Assembly: GCA_003577275.1 (NCBI GenBank)
Contig: QEVO01000003.1
Span: 225,896 to 289,895, forward strand
Length of the DNA: 64,000 bases
Origin: Pseudomonadota bacterium
GTDB lineage: Bacteria; Pseudomonadota; Alphaproteobacteria; Sphingomonadales; Govanellaceae
Reading direction: 5' to 3'
The translations under genes and the position numbers were made by a program. Below, piece by piece: positions 47,920-60,387 of the stretch; positions within the stretch are counted from its first letter, which is position 1; each line of letters begins with the position of its first letter. Under the pieces are notes generated by a model, which had not been told where the DNA came from, did no database searches, and worked only from the letters and a program-made list of their open reading frames with translations.

Positions 47920-49002
47920 TTAGCGAACCGGCTGTCGGCTGGCCACCGCGGTGATTGGCGCCAGGTCAAAGCCGCGCTCACTCAGCGTCGCCGCCCATTC
48001 GGCCACCAGGCGTATGGTCAGCGGATAGGGACTGCCGATGCCGGCCGCCGCGCCATAGGTCTTGGCGACGCTCTCCAAATCCTTAAGTTGCTTGCGGATG
48101 TTTTCCTCGGTGTGTTCGCTGTCGAGAAAGCGGTTGTTGAGCACCCGCGGCACCCGCAAGTCGCGGGCCAGCTTGGCGGCGACGCTGTATTGCGACGAGC
48201 GGGCGTCCATGAACAACAGCCCGCGCGCCTTGAGGTCTGCCAGCACCGGCGTCATGGCTTCTTCGGAAGCGGTGTAGCGCGAGCCCATGTCGTTGACCAA
48301 ACCGACATAACCGGCAAAGCGGCTCATCACCCAATGCAGGCGGTCGAGGTTGTCGGCCATCGGCAGCGTGGTCAGCAATGTTTGCGGACCGGGGTCGTTC
48401 TTGGGGTAATTTTCCGGCTCCATGGGCACCAGCAGCAGCACCTCGTGCCCGGCCTTGCGCGCAGCGTCGACGCGGGTTTGCAGATTGTGGCCATAGGGCG
48501 AAAACGCCAGCGAGATTTGCGGCGGCAGGGCGGAGATCGCCGCATCGGTGGCGCGCTTCGACATGCCGAGGCCCGAGATCAACAGTGCGATGCGCGGCCG
48601 CGCCGCCGTCTGCTCGAAGGGATGGGCGTAGACTTGCCATGGCTCGCGCGCGCCGTCGATTTTCGGCAAGGGGCCGAACGGACTTTTCTCCACCAGTCCT
48701 TCCGCCGGCGCCGGCGACAACGGCGTCGCGACCACCGGAGCTGGCGCCGGCGGCGGCGCGGATGGCGCTTGCGGGGCGTCGACGGCAGCGGCGGCGCTGC
48801 GCGCCGGCAGCGTTGGCTTTGCAGGTGATACGGCCGACGCCAGCTGCGGTTTTTCAGGCAGCGCCGGCGGTGGGCTCAGCGCCAGCCACAGCGCGATCCC
48901 GGCGAAGACCAGCAGCACCACCAGCCAGGCGATCTGCAATGGGCTCGGCGGCAGCCATTGCCGCTTGCGTTCCGCTTCGCTCGCTTCCTCGAACGCCGAC
49001 AC
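47920..49002 (-). CDS. Divergent polysaccharide deacetylase family protein (YibQ-like)
   Basis: A 360-residue protein with one N-terminal membrane anchor (IAWLVVLLVFAGIALWLAL), a long Pro/Ala-rich linker (residues about 45-125) and a C-terminal divergent deacetylase domain: PRIALLISGLGMSK, LSFSPYGHNLQTRVDAARKA, EVLLLVPMEPENYP, YVGLVNDMGSRYTASEEAM, GLLFMDARSS and NNRFLDS. It probably acts in the periplasm on envelope glycans. The GTG at 49002 is the best start. It follows ctpA, a common order in this class of bacteria. Confidence 0.87.
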   Translation of the reverse strand: MSAFEEASEAERKRQWLPPSPLQIAWLVVLLVFAGIALWLALSPPPALPEKPQLASAVSPAKPTLPARSAAAAVDAPQAPSAPPPAPAPVVATPLSPAPAEGLVEKSPFGPLPKIDGAREPWQVYAHPFEQTAARPRIALLISGLGMSKRATDAAISALPPQISLAFSPYGHNLQTRVDAARKAGHEVLLLVPMEPENYPKNDPGPQTLLTTLPMADNLDRLHWVMSRFAGYVGLVNDMGSRYTASEEAMTPVLADLKARGLLFMDARSSQYSVAAKLARDLRVPRVLNNRFLDSEHTEENIRKQLKDLESVAKTYGAAAGIGSPYPLTIRLVAEWAATLSERGFDLAPITAVASRQPVR

Positions 49003-49035
49003 CGGATCGTTCTACCCCCTTATGATCGGCGCGAG

Positions 49036-50394
<1,359 letters not shown>

Positions 50395-51651
50395 CTAACC
50401 GCTTACCTTTCCTTTTCTTGCCGCCAGCCAGCGTGACGGGTTCACAGGTTTGCCGTCGCTCCTGAGTTCCACATAAAGCTCTGTGCGTGGAGATGAAGCG
50501 CCTACGTCCGATCCGCCGCCCATTTGACCGACCGGCTCGCCGGCGACAACCCATTGACCGACCACTGCAAAAACCCGGCCCATGCCGGCCAGCAGCGTAT
50601 GATACCCTTCGCCATGGGCGATGATCAAGATTTGCCCGTAGTTACGAAAAGGCCCGGCGAAAGCGATGCGGCCGTCGAAGGGGGCCACCACCTGGGCCTC
50701 AGGCCGGGCCTCGATGGTCAGCCCCTTGGAGGCGTTGCCGGCCTCATCCGGATCGCCAAAGCCGCGAACATAGCGCCCGCGCACCGGCATCGGCATGGCG
50801 CCCTCCAGGGCGGCGAAGTCCTGCTTCGGCTGCGGCTTGGTCTTTGCCGGCGGACGGGCGACATCAGGCCGCTTGGCCAGCCGCCGCGCCGCATCCTCGG
50901 CCGCCGCCCGCCGCCGCTCCAGTTCGGCCTCCACCTGGCGGATGAAGGCTTCCAGGCTCTCCGCCTCCGCCGCATAGCGCGCCAGCCGCGCCCGTTCCTC
51001 GGCGGTTTCCTTGTCCAGAAGCCGCCGCTCCTCTTCCCGAGACGCCAGGAGCCGATTCATGTTGGCGCGCTCGCGCTCCAGTTCCTCCAGGCTTTTCTGC
51101 AGCGCCGCCTGCTCGCTGGCCAGTTCGTCTTTCAGTTGCTGTAGCAGGCGCAGATCCTGTTTCAGGGCGTCGGCGTCGGCCTTCAACGACGGCACCACGG
51201 TTGACAACAGCCGGGCGCTGCGCGCCGTGGTGACCGCTTCGTTGGGACGCACCAGCACCAGGGCCGGCGGCTGGCGGGACAGCCGTTGCAGCGCCGCGAG
51301 CGTCAGCGCGATGTCATCGCGGCGCGTCGCCAGCGCCGCCTCCTGCCGCACCACCTTGTCGTCGAGTTCGACCACTTTGTTCTCAAGCGCGGTGGTGCGC
51401 TCCTCGGTTTCCTGGATCTGGTTGGCGGTGCGCACCAGGCGGGCGCGCAAATCGGAAAGTTCGGCGCCGATCTTGCTCTGCTGTTTCTCCAGCACGCTGG
51501 CCCGGGTGCGGGTTTCTTCCATCTCGCCTTTCAGCTTCTCCAGCCGGCGCTGTTTTTCGCTATGCTCGCTGGGCAGCGTCTGCGCCAGCGCCAGCGGACC
51601 GCACAAAATCAGCCCCAGGGCCATGATCAGTATATCAGCCGCGCGCCGCAC
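50395..51651 (-). CDS. envC: Murein hydrolase activator EnvC-like (coiled coil plus M23/LytM domain)
   Basis: 418 residues: a signal peptide (ILIMALGLILCGPLALAQ), a long coiled coil (about 30-260, from EKQRRLEKLKGEMEETRTRA to RQVEAELERRRAAAEDAAR), and a C-terminal LytM domain (FDGRIAFAGPFRNYGQILII, HTLLAGMGRVFAVVGQWV, GEPVGQMG). The metal-binding His residues of active M23 peptidases appear degenerate, as in EnvC, which activates amidases at the septum. GTG at 51651 overlaps gpmI by 17 bp; ATG at 51624 is possible. Confidence 0.88.
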   Translation of the reverse strand: MRRAADILIMALGLILCGPLALAQTLPSEHSEKQRRLEKLKGEMEETRTRASVLEKQQSKIGAELSDLRARLVRTANQIQETEERTTALENKVVELDDKVVRQEAALATRRDDIALTLAALQRLSRQPPALVLVRPNEAVTTARSARLLSTVVPSLKADADALKQDLRLLQQLKDELASEQAALQKSLEELERERANMNRLLASREEERRLLDKETAEERARLARYAAEAESLEAFIRQVEAELERRRAAAEDAARRLAKRPDVARPPAKTKPQPKQDFAALEGAMPMPVRGRYVRGFGDPDEAGNASKGLTIEARPEAQVVAPFDGRIAFAGPFRNYGQILIIAHGEGYHTLLAGMGRVFAVVGQWVVAGEPVGQMGGGSDVGASSPRTELYVELRSDGKPVNPSRWLAARKGKVSG

Positions 51652-53212
51652 CCGCCGTCCGACCCTGTTGCGAAGAAAGAAGGGAATGGCCGGTCATCGC
51701 CGCCGGTTGCGGCAATCCCATCAGCGCCAGGATAGTGGGGGCGACGTCCGCCAGGCGTCCATCCTTAAGCTCTGCCCCGCCATCGACCAGCACGATGGGC
51801 ACGACGCCAGTGGTATGGGCGGTGTGGGGTTGGCCCGTCTCCTCGTCCCTCATCATTTCCAGATTGCCGTGATCGGCGGTGATCAGCATGGCGCCGCCGG
51901 CCTTTTCCACCGCCGCTTTCAGCCGCCCCAGGCAATGATCGATGGTCTCGGCGGCCTTGATGGCGGCGGCCAGCACGCCGGTGTGCCCCACCATATCGGG
52001 GTTGGCGTAGTTGGCGACGATGAGGTCATATTTGCCCGAGCCGATGGCCTCCGCCAGCCTATCCGTCACCTCATGAGCCGACATTTCCGGTTGCAGGTCA
52101 TAGGTCGCCACCTTGGGCGAGGGAATGAGGATGCGATCCTCGCCGGGAAATACCTCCTCGACGCCGCCGTTGAAGAAGAAGGTGACGTGAGCGTATTTCT
52201 CGGTTTCGGCGATGCGCAGTTGCTTCAAGCCCCGCGCGGCGATGATCTCGCCCAAAGTATCCTTCAGATCCAGGGGCGGGAACAGGGTCGTCAGAAATGC
52301 GTTCAGCGCCTGGGAATATTCCACCATGCCGGCAGCGGCGGCAAAGCGCGCTGCCCGCTGGCGAGCGAAGCCGGTAAACGCGGGATCGAGAAGGGCGGTC
52401 AGGATTTCCCGCGCCCGGTCGGCGCGGAAGTTGGCCATCAGCACGCCGTCGCCGTCTTGCATGCCGGCATACTCGCCGATGGCGGTGGGAGCGACGAATT
52501 CATCACTGATATCCCGCTCATAGCTGGCCAGGATGGCGGCATCGGCGCTGTCGGCGCGCTCGCCGGCGGCATCCATCAGACAGGCATAGGCTTTTTCCAC
52601 CCGCTCCCAGCGCTTGTCGCGGTCCATGGCGTAATAGCGGCCGCTGACCGTGGCGATGCGGGCGTTGAGCAGGCCGGCGATGTCTTCCTCGAAACGGGCG
52701 ATGTAATCGCGGGCGCTTTTAGGCGGCGTGTCGCGGCCGTCGAGAAAGGCATGAATGCGTACCGGCACGCCGGTCTGGTCGAGGGCGCGGGCCAGGGCGA
52801 CCATATGGTCCTGGTGGCTGTGCACGCCGCCGGGGGAGAGGAGTCCCAGGACATGCGCCGTTCCGCCAGAAGCCTTGAGTTTGGCGATGAAATCCTGAAG
52901 AACCGGATTTTGCCGTAGCGCGCCCGAGGCCACCGCCTCGTCGATGCGCGGCAGGTCCTGCATCACCACCCGGCCGCCGCCGAGATTCATGTGCCCGACC
53001 TCGGAATTGCCCATCTGGCCCTCCGGCAGCCCGACGGCGAGCCCAGAGGTTTGTAGCCAGGCCGCCGGGGCGTGGGCCATCAGATCGTCCCATACCGGGG
53101 TGCGGGCCAGCGCGATGGCGTTATCCTTGGTCTCGGCGCGATAGCCCCAGCCGTCCAAAATACAAAGGACAACCGGGCGAGGGGTTTTGCGGGGCGGCGT
53201 CATGACGGGCAC
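51635..53212 (-). CDS. gpmI: 2,3-bisphosphoglycerate-independent phosphoglycerate mutase
   Basis: A 525-residue Mn-dependent mutase of glycolysis. Conserved: VVLCILDGWGYR, the phosphoserine loop QMGNSEVGHMNLGGGRVV, FLDGRDTPP, RYYAMDRDKRWERVEKAY, MANFRADRARE and ITADHGNLEMM. GTG at 53212 has AGGA five bases upstream; ATG at 53203 is the alternative three codons on. Neighbours on both sides are housekeeping. Confidence 0.95.
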   Translation of the reverse strand: MPVMTPPRKTPRPVVLCILDGWGYRAETKDNAIALARTPVWDDLMAHAPAAWLQTSGLAVGLPEGQMGNSEVGHMNLGGGRVVMQDLPRIDEAVASGALRQNPVLQDFIAKLKASGGTAHVLGLLSPGGVHSHQDHMVALARALDQTGVPVRIHAFLDGRDTPPKSARDYIARFEEDIAGLLNARIATVSGRYYAMDRDKRWERVEKAYACLMDAAGERADSADAAILASYERDISDEFVAPTAIGEYAGMQDGDGVLMANFRADRAREILTALLDPAFTGFARQRAARFAAAAGMVEYSQALNAFLTTLFPPLDLKDTLGEIIAARGLKQLRIAETEKYAHVTFFFNGGVEEVFPGEDRILIPSPKVATYDLQPEMSAHEVTDRLAEAIGSGKYDLIVANYANPDMVGHTGVLAAAIKAAETIDHCLGRLKAAVEKAGGAMLITADHGNLEMMRDEETGQPHTAHTTGVVPIVLVDGGAELKDGRLADVAPTILALMGLPQPAAMTGHSLLSSQQGRTAGAARG

Positions 53213-53309
53213 GGTATTCCTGGGGCGTAAAAATCCTACTAAACGCGGCCGTTATAGCATCAATTTTAGACCATATGGGGGCGAAAGTGGCGGCAACAAG
53301 GCTTTTAAC

Positions 53310-53762
53310 CTATTTGTGGTAGGGATGGCCGGACAGAATGGCGTGCGCCCGGTAAAGCTGCTCGGCCAGCAGCACCCGGGCCAGGGCATGGGGCCAGGTC
53401 ATGGCGCTTAAAGACAGGGTTTCGTCGGCCCGCGCCAGCACCGGCGGCGATAATCCTTCCGCGCCGCCGATGACGAAGGCGAGGACACGCCCGCTCGCTC
53501 GCCATGCCTCAAGCTTTTTGGCGAAAGCATTGCTCGTCAACGTCCGGCCGGCGCTGTCCAGCGCGACCACCAGCGCCCCCTCGGGGATTGCCTGCAGCAA
53601 CAGGTCGCCCTCCCGCGCCGTGCGCTCGCGTCCGGTCAAGGGGCGGCGCTCCTCGATCTCGATCTCAGCGATCGGCCAGGGAATGCGTTTGATATAGGTG
53701 TCGATGAGGGTCCGCTCAGACCCCGATTTCAAGCGGCCGACGGCCACGATGGCGATGCTCAC
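53310..53762 (-). CDS. rlmH: 23S rRNA (pseudouridine1915-N3)-methyltransferase RlmH
   Basis: A 150-residue SPOUT methyltransferase. VSIAIVAVGRLKSGSER is the usual start, the SAM knot is FVIGGAEGLSPPVL, and the end LLAEQLYRAHAILSGHPYHK carries the conserved HPYHK. The start is a GTG at 53762 with AAGG upstream; the open frame extends to 53876 only because the rsfS reverse frame allows it. It follows rsfS by 19 bp, the standard pairing. Confidence 0.95.
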   Translation of the reverse strand: MSIAIVAVGRLKSGSERTLIDTYIKRIPWPIAEIEIEERRPLTGRERTAREGDLLLQAIPEGALVVALDSAGRTLTSNAFAKKLEAWRASGRVLAFVIGGAEGLSPPVLARADETLSLSAMTWPHALARVLLAEQLYRAHAILSGHPYHK

Positions 53763-53781
53763 GGCCTTGATAGTCCAGCGC

Positions 53782-54168
53782 CTAGGCGGTGGCTTGGTCG
53801 CGGATATCCGCCGCCCACATCTTTTCCAGATTATAGAAGGCGCGAACTTCCGGGCGGAACAGGTGCGCCACCACATCGCCGGCGTCGATCAGCACCCAAT
53901 CGGCCTGGGGCAGTCCTTCGGCATGGACTTGCTTGTTGCCAGTGGCCTTGATGCGCTCTTTTAAGTGCTCGGCCATGGCCGCCACCTGCCGGGTGGAGCG
54001 CCCAGTGGCGATCACCATGTAATCGGCGAACGACGATTTGCCGGCAAGGTCGATGGTGACGATGTCTTCGGCTTTGTCCTGGTCAAGCGATTTGACGATG
54101 AGGTCAAGGAGGGGGCGACTGGAATCCGCCGCGGGGGAAGCGGCGGGAGACTTTTTCTTACGTTGCAA
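53782..54168 (-). CDS. rsfS: Ribosomal silencing factor RsfS
   Basis: A 128-residue protein that binds L14 and blocks subunit joining in starvation. Core motifs: DIVTIDLAGKSSFADYMVIA, GRSTRQVAAMAEHL, DWVLIDAGDVVAHLFRPEVR and FYNLEKMW. The start is a TTG at 54168 with GGAG six bases upstream; the ATG at 54180 runs into a stop at its third codon. It lies between nadD and rlmH as usual. Confidence 0.93.
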   Translation of the reverse strand: MQRKKKSPAASPAADSSRPLLDLIVKSLDQDKAEDIVTIDLAGKSSFADYMVIATGRSTRQVAAMAEHLKERIKATGNKQVHAEGLPQADWVLIDAGDVVAHLFRPEVRAFYNLEKMWAADIRDQATA

Positions 54169-54213
54169 CGACTACTCCATTAAGCGGATAAGCGCCCGGC
54201 AACGAGCCGGCGG

Positions 54214-54855
54214 TCATCCTGGGTTGATCCAACCCGCGTCCCTTGTCCTGATCTCCGTTGCCGACAGGGGATGGCGGGGGCAGTGCACGAAAGTCCAGGC
54301 CGGGGGCGGCAGATCGGCCAGCCGGGATGCCTGATGGTCGGCGATCCGGGCGTGGCGGAATCTTTGCGTCACCTTGGCCATGGCGCCGCTTACAGAATAC
54401 CGGGGGCGGTCAAAAATCGCAACCGGGACGGCTTTGAGGATATCCGCCCAGCGCCGCCAGCGGGCGAAGGCGGCCAGATTGTCAGCCCCCATCAGCCACA
54501 CGAAGCGCGCCTGGGGGAACAGGAATTGCAGGCTCTCCAGGGTGTCGATGGTATAGCGGGTATGAAGGCGGGTCTCGATATCAAGGACGCGGATACGCCG
54601 GTCGCGGGCCACGGCATGGGCGCGGGCCAAGCGTTTCTCCAGGCTCGCCATGCCGGCGGCGGGTTTTAACGGGTTTTGCGGCGATACCAGCCACCACACT
54701 TCATCAAGCCGCAGCCGTTTTAAGGCTTCCCGGCTGATGTATAGATGACCCGCGTGGGCCGGATTGAACGAGCCGCCGAGAAGCCCAATCCGCCGTTTGC
54801 CCGGCCGCACGCCCGGCGGCGCGGCCAGGAGGGAGGGGGGGCGGCGGCTGGTCAC
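54214..54855 (-). CDS. nadD: Nicotinate-nucleotide adenylyltransferase
   Basis: A 213-residue enzyme of NAD synthesis. The nucleotidyl-transfer motif is [18 protein letters not shown] (HxGH), with [12 protein letters not shown], the [18 protein letters not shown] loop and the C-terminal LSATEIR. The GTG at 54855 overlaps the proA stop as GTGA. Confidence 0.93.
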   Translation of the reverse strand: MTSRRPPSLLAAPPGVRPGKRRIGLLGGSFNPAHAGHLYISREALKRLRLDEVWWLVSPQNPLKPAAGMASLEKRLARAHAVARDRRIRVLDIETRLHTRYTIDTLESLQFLFPQARFVWLMGADNLAAFARWRRWADILKAVPVAIFDRPRYSVSGAMAKVTQRFRHARIADHQASRLADLPPPAWTFVHCPRHPLSATEIRTRDAGWINPG

Positions 54856-56141
54856 GGCCGGGTCTGGCCGTCGCCGCGCACCACGTATTTATAGCTGGTC
54901 AGCTGCTCCAGCCCCACGGGCCCGCGGGCATGCAGCTTGCCGGTGGAGATGCCGATCTCGGCGCCGAAGCCGAACTCGCCGCCGTCGGCGAACTGGGTCG
55001 AGGCATTGTGGAGAACGATGGCGCTGTCGATGTCGCCAAGGAATTTCTCCGCTGCCGCCTTGTCCTCGGTGATGATGGAGTCGGTGTGGTGCGAACCGTA
55101 GCGGGTGATGTGGTCGATCGCCCCGTCCACGCCGTCGACGGCGCGAACCGAGATGATGGCATCGAGATATTCGGTGCGCCAATCTTCCTCCGTCGCCGCC
55201 TTGGCGGCGGGATAAAGCCGCCGCACGGTATCATCAGCGCGAATTTCACAGCCCTTAGCGGCGAGCGCATCGAGCACCGGCTTTAAATGCGTGCTCAAGA
55301 CCGCCTTATCGACCAGTAGCGTCTCCGCCGCGCCGCAGATGCCGGTGCGCCGCATCTTGGCGTTGAGCGTCACGTTGACCGCCTTCTCCAGATCGGCCGC
55401 CTTGTCGATATAGACATGGCAGATGCCGTCGAGGTGGGCCATCACCGGCACCCGGCTGTCCTTCTGCACCCGCTCAATGAGGCTCTTGCCGCCGCGCGGC
55501 ACGATGATGTCCACGCTGTCGCTCATACCGAGAAGAATGCCGACCGCCTGGCGATCCTGGGTGGGGATGAGCTGGATCGCCGTTGCCGGAATGCCGGCAG
55601 CGCGCAGCCCGTCTTCCAGGCAGGCGTGAATGGCGCGGCTGGAAAGCGCGCTTTCACTGCCGCCGCGCAAGATCGCGGCGTTGCCCGATTTCAGACTGAG
55701 TGCGCCGGCGTCCGCCGTCACGTTGGGCCGGGATTCGTAGATGATGCCGATGACGCCCAGCGGCACCCGCACCCGGGAGATAACGAGGCCGTTGGGCCGG
55801 GTCCAGGTTTCCGTCACCTTGCCCACCGGATCGGGCAGGGCGGCCACCGCTTCCAGGCCCTTGGCGATGCCTTCGATCCGCTCCGGGTTGAGGAGGAGCC
55901 GGTCGAGCATGGCGCCGCTCACCCCCTGCGCCTTGGCGGTCGCCATGTCCTGGGCGTTGGCGGCCAGGATGTCGCCGGCGCGGGCGCGGATGGCGGCGGC
56001 GGCGGCGGCGAGGGCAGCGTTCTTGGCCTCGGTCGAGGTCTTAGCCAGCGCGGCGGCGGCAGCCTTGGCGGCGGCGCCGATCGTCGCCATCAGGGCGGCG
56101 AGGTCTTGCGCGGTTGGTTTGGCGGCAACGGTCGTGGTCAT
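54852..56141 (-). CDS. proA: Gamma-glutamyl phosphate reductase
   Basis: A 429-residue second enzyme of proline synthesis. It has [33 protein letters not shown], the catalytic cysteine in [16 protein letters not shown] and a C-terminal [23 protein letters not shown] at 56141 is the family start; the TTG at 56159 would overlap proB. It is 14 bp after proB, so the two are co-transcribed. Confidence 0.95.
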   Translation of the reverse strand: MTTTVAAKPTAQDLAALMATIGAAAKAAAAALAKTSTEAKNAALAAAAAAIRARAGDILAANAQDMATAKAQGVSGAMLDRLLLNPERIEGIAKGLEAVAALPDPVGKVTETWTRPNGLVISRVRVPLGVIGIIYESRPNVTADAGALSLKSGNAAILRGGSESALSSRAIHACLEDGLRAAGIPATAIQLIPTQDRQAVGILLGMSDSVDIIVPRGGKSLIERVQKDSRVPVMAHLDGICHVYIDKAADLEKAVNVTLNAKMRRTGICGAAETLLVDKAVLSTHLKPVLDALAAKGCEIRADDTVRRLYPAAKAATEEDWRTEYLDAIISVRAVDGVDGAIDHITRYGSHHTDSIITEDKAAAEKFLGDIDSAIVLHNASTQFADGGEFGFGAEIGISTGKLHARGPVGLEQLTSYKYVVRGDGQTRP

Positions 56142-56155
56142 GGGTGTAGCCTTTA

Positions 56156-57274
56156 TCAATCCAGCACCAGGTCATCCCTGTGTATCATAACATCGCGGTG
56201 GATCACGCCGAGAATCTCGGCGATCTCGGCCGACTTTCGCCCCATGATGGCGCGGGCGTCAGCGGCGGAATAGGCGACCAGCCCGCGGCCGATCTCGCGG
56301 CCTTGTCCATCAAGCACCCGCACCGCATCGCCACGCTCAAATACGCCCTCGACGCCGCGCACGCCGGCCGGCAGCAGGCTTTTGCCCTGGCGCAACGCCT
56401 GCACCGCGCCGTCGTCCAGGGTCAGCGCGCCGGCGGGCTTCAACATGCCGGCGATCCAGCGCTTGCGCGCCGCCTTGGGCGTGGCGGTGGCGTGAAACCA
56501 GGTCGCCCGCGCGCCGGTTTGCAGGCTTGAGATGGGGTGCGCCACCCGACCGCTGGCGATCAGCATGTGGCAGCCGCCGGCGACCGCGATCTTGGCCGCC
56601 GCGATCTTGGTCACCATGCCGCCCGAGCCAACGCCGGTAGCCCGCGTCCCGTCGGCCATGGCTTCGATTTCAAGGGTGATCTCCGGCACTTCCGGTATAA
56701 AGGCGGCGTTGGCGTCGGCGGACGGGTCGGCGGTGTAAAGCCCGTCGATGTCGGAGAGCAGCACCAGGCAGTCGGCGCTGGCCATCACCGCCACCCGGGC
56801 CGCCAGGCGATCGTTATCGCCATAGCGAATTTCGGCGGTCGCCACGGTGTCGTTCTCGTTGATCACCGGCACCGCGCCCAGGCGCAGCAAGGTGTCCAGG
56901 GTCGAGCGGGCATTTAAATAGCGCCGCCGCTCCTCGGTATCGCTGGGGGTGACCAACACCTGCGCCGCGACGATGCCGTGGCGGCCAAGCGCCGCTTCGT
57001 AGGCATGGGCCAGGCGGATCTGGCCGACGGCCGCCGCCGCTTGGCTTTCCTCCAGGCTTTTCGGCCGGCCCTTCAATCCCAAATCACGCCGGCCCAGCGC
57101 CACCGCGCCGGAGGAGACGACGATCACGTCCTTGCCCGCCGCCCGCAGCTCGGCCACGTCCGCAATCAGCGAGGTAAACCAGGTCTCGCGCAGGCGGCCG
57201 CTCTCGGGCTCCACTAAGAGCGCCGAGCCGATCTTGACCACCACCCGTTTAGCCTTGCCGATCAAGGGATGCAT
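56156..57274 (-). CDS. proB: Glutamate 5-kinase
   Basis: A 372-residue first enzyme of proline synthesis. The kinase domain begins [13 protein letters not shown], with [35 protein letters not shown] and [13 protein letters not shown]; the C-terminal PUA domain follows (residues about 275-355). Start ATG at 57274. Co-directional with obgE upstream, but a repeat element lies between. Confidence 0.95.
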   Translation of the reverse strand: MHPLIGKAKRVVVKIGSALLVEPESGRLRETWFTSLIADVAELRAAGKDVIVVSSGAVALGRRDLGLKGRPKSLEESQAAAAVGQIRLAHAYEAALGRHGIVAAQVLVTPSDTEERRRYLNARSTLDTLLRLGAVPVINENDTVATAEIRYGDNDRLAARVAVMASADCLVLLSDIDGLYTADPSADANAAFIPEVPEITLEIEAMADGTRATGVGSGGMVTKIAAAKIAVAGGCHMLIASGRVAHPISSLQTGARATWFHATATPKAARKRWIAGMLKPAGALTLDDGAVQALRQGKSLLPAGVRGVEGVFERGDAVRVLDGQGREIGRGLVAYSAADARAIMGRKSAEIAEILGVIHRDVMIHRDDLVLD

Positions 57275-57337
57275 GACCGGTTATCCTCCGCTTAGAACAA
57301 GCAATTTGCGTTCATCTGCGCTCACTCAAATTATAAT

Positions 57338-57408
57338 CGTCATTCCCGCGTAAGCGGGAATCCATAGTAAAATCAAAGAGCTGGATCCCCGCTTCCGCGG
57401 GGATGACA
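57338..57408. repeat. Palindromic repeat element (GTCATTCCCGC type) between obgE and proB
   Basis: Two hairpins, TTCCCGC-GTAA-GCGGGAA (57343-57360) and ATCCCCGC-TTCC-GCGGGGAT (57385-57404). The outer ends GTCATTCCCGC and GCGGGGATGAC are inverted copies of each other. This is the pattern of the small dispersed elements found in many proteobacterial genomes. Confidence 0.65.
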
Positions 57409-57454
57409 GGAAAGAACGCGATTGCTTGCCGTTCCAATTAAACGTCCTACGTTG

Positions 57455-58525
<1,071 letters not shown>

Positions 58526-58534
58526 CTAGTTTCC

Positions 58535-58568
58535 GCAAACAAAAAGGGGAATGACATCCATTCCCCTT
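58535..58568 (-). terminator. Rho-independent terminator after rpmA
   Basis: Perfect 10-bp stem AAGGGGAATG (58544-58553) with CATTCCCCTT (58559-58568), 5-nt loop. On the minus strand it is followed by a T-run (CCCCTTTTTGTTTG), so it ends the rplU-rpmA transcript before obgE. Confidence 0.85.
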
Positions 58569-58606
58569 AAACGTTCTGGGCCGCGCCCTATGTCGAGCGG
58601 ACGGCC

Positions 58607-58864
58607 CTAGGCCGACGGCTTCACCGACACGAAAGCCCGGTCGCCCTGGCCGACGTGGAAGTGCACGGTGCCGTTTTCCAACGCGAACAGGGTATGGTCC
58701 TTGCCCATGCCGACATTCTCGCCGGGGTGCACCTTGGTGCCGCGCTGGCGCACGATGATGTTGCCGGGAACCACCTGTTCGCCGCCGAATTTCTTCACGC
58801 CCAGGCGACGCCCGGCGGAATCGCGGCCGTTTCTGGAACTGCCGCCTGCTTTCTTATGTGCCAT
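58607..58864 (-). CDS. rpmA: 50S ribosomal protein L27
   Basis: An 85-residue ribosomal protein: [20 protein letters not shown] at the start and [20 protein letters not shown] in the centre. It follows rplU by 19 bp. The N-terminus has no leader to be cleaved. Confidence 0.97.
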   Translation of the reverse strand: MAHKKAGGSSRNGRDSAGRRLGVKKFGGEQVVPGNIIVRQRGTKVHPGENVGMGKDHTLFALENGTVHFHVGQGDRAFVSVKPSA

Positions 58865-58883
58865 CTCAACTTCTCCTTAAAGC

Positions 58884-59354
58884 CTACTTCGCGGGTTTCT
58901 TGGCCGCGGGCTTCTTAGCCGCCGGTTTCTTCTCGGCCGCCGCCTTTTTGGGGGCCGCCTTCTTGGCCGGGGCCTTCTTTTCCGCCGCGCCGTCAGCGGG
59001 GGCGGCCTTGGCCTTTTTCTCCACCTTCGGCTTGGTTGATTTTGTGTCGCCGATGCCGGTGATGCGCAGCACCGTCAAATCCTGGCGGTGGCCGCCATGC
59101 TTGCGGTAGTGATGGCGGCGGCGCTTCTTGAAGATCAGCACCTTGTCGCCGCGGGTCTGCTCGACGATCTCGGCCGCCACCGAAACCCCGGCGACGAGCG
59201 GGCTGCCGACCTTGACGCCCTGATCATCGCCGACCATCAGGACGTCGCCCAAGGTCACCTCGGCGCCGGCCTCGCCATTGAGCTTCTCGACCGTGATAAC
59301 GTCGTCGAGGGCAACGCGATATTGCTTGCCGCCCGTCTTTACGACTGCAAACAT
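58884..59354 (-). CDS. rplU: 50S ribosomal protein L21 with long Lys/Ala-rich tail
   Basis: A 156-residue L21. The first 103 residues are canonical ([37 protein letters not shown]). They are followed by about 50 residues of Lys/Ala/Pro repeats ([14 protein letters not shown] and similar) like a histone H1 tail. Such extensions occur in other alphaproteobacterial L21 proteins. ATG at 59354; the frame is open to 59381 without conservation. Confidence 0.95.
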   Translation of the reverse strand: MFAVVKTGGKQYRVALDDVITVEKLNGEAGAEVTLGDVLMVGDDQGVKVGSPLVAGVSVAAEIVEQTRGDKVLIFKKRRRHHYRKHGGHRQDLTVLRITGIGDTKSTKPKVEKKAKAAPADGAAEKKAPAKKAAPKKAAAEKKPAAKKPAAKKPAK

Positions 59355-59435
59355 CGTCAAAATCCATTCTTTTTTCGCCACGTCCGAGCGAAGCTTTGCT
59401 GTAAGCCGAGCGACGCCGTAATGGCCTGTTGTTCC

Positions 59436-59464
59436 TATATAATTTGTGGTTCTTGCCGGCCCAA
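59436..59464 (-). promoter_or_regulatory. Possible promoter of rplU-rpmA
   Basis: On the minus strand TTGGGC (59459-59464), 17-bp spacer, TATATA (59436-59441), about 80 bp before the L21 start. The -35 is weak; the spacing and -10 are good. Confidence 0.35.
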
Positions 59465-59644
59465 AGACCGGATTTTATTAGCACACACAAAACCGGCCCT
59501 CGCCGTCCTGGCGTGGCCGAAGTGGGCGGACTATAGCCATTGAAGGGCCAAAGTCAAGCTTAAGGGCGGGCCGCGCTCCGCCGGTGGTGACCCGCCCTGA
59601 AGACCGGTGTAAAGTTAAGGCCCACCAGATGAAAGAGCAGCCCC

Positions 59645-60370
59645 ATGACCGCTTCAAACGACGCCACCCGGATCGATGAAATCGCCCCCCAGATCTACCG
59701 CCTGTCCACCCCCGTCAGCACTCCCGACGGCGGCGGCTTCTCCTTTAATCAATACCTGATCGTTGATGACGCGCCGTTGTTGTTTCACACCGGCCAGCGC
59801 CAGTTGTTCCCATCGGTACGCGCCGCCATCGAGCGCGTGCTGCCGCTGGCACGGCTGCGCTATATCGGCTTTTCCCATTTCGAGGCTGATGAATGCGGGG
59901 CGCTCAACCAGTTCCTGGCGCTGGCGCCCCAGGCGGAAGTGGTGTGCGGCGGCATCGGCGCCATGACCTCGATCGGCGATTTCGCCGACCGGCCGCCCCG
60001 CGCCCTGGCCGACGGTGAAAAAGTAAACCTGGGGCGAAAGACCGTGCAATGGCTCGATACTCCCCATGTGCCCCATGGCTGGGACTGCGGCTTCATGATG
60101 GAGGCGAGCACCGCCACGCTCCTGTGCGGCGATCTCTTTACCCAAGGCGGCGCGGATAATCCCGCCTTGACCGAGAGCGACATTCTGGGGCCGAGCGAGG
60201 CCTTTCGCGCGCCCATGGATTATTACGCCCATGGCCCCAACACCCGCGCCCAGTTGGAACGCCTGGCGGCGCTGCGGCCTGGCACGCTGGCCTGCATGCA
60301 CGGCAGCGCGTGGCGCGGCGATGGCGCGTCATTGCTGCGCGCGCTTGCCGATAGCCTGACGGCGAAATAA
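59645..60370 (+). CDS. MBL-fold metallohydrolase, flavodiiron-like (ODP) type
   Basis: A 241-residue beta-lactamase-fold protein. IDEIAPQIYRLSTPV opens the domain, followed by FNQYLIVDDAPLLFHTG, the ligand motif SHFEADECG (H-x-E-x-D), LDTPHVPHGWDCGFM, LLCGDLFTQGG and LACMHGSAW. The H-x-E-x-D pattern is that of the diiron site of flavodiiron proteins rather than the HxHxDH of hydrolases, but no flavodoxin domain is attached. A role in oxygen or NO sensing or reduction is possible (inference). It stands between rplU and the histidine kinase, each on the opposite strand. Confidence 0.8.
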   Translation: MTASNDATRIDEIAPQIYRLSTPVSTPDGGGFSFNQYLIVDDAPLLFHTGQRQLFPSVRAAIERVLPLARLRYIGFSHFEADECGALNQFLALAPQAEVVCGGIGAMTSIGDFADRPPRALADGEKVNLGRKTVQWLDTPHVPHGWDCGFMMEASTATLLCGDLFTQGGADNPALTESDILGPSEAFRAPMDYYAHGPNTRAQLERLAALRPGTLACMHGSAWRGDGASLLRALADSLTAK

Positions 60371-60387
60371 GCGGGATGTCGCAGCCC

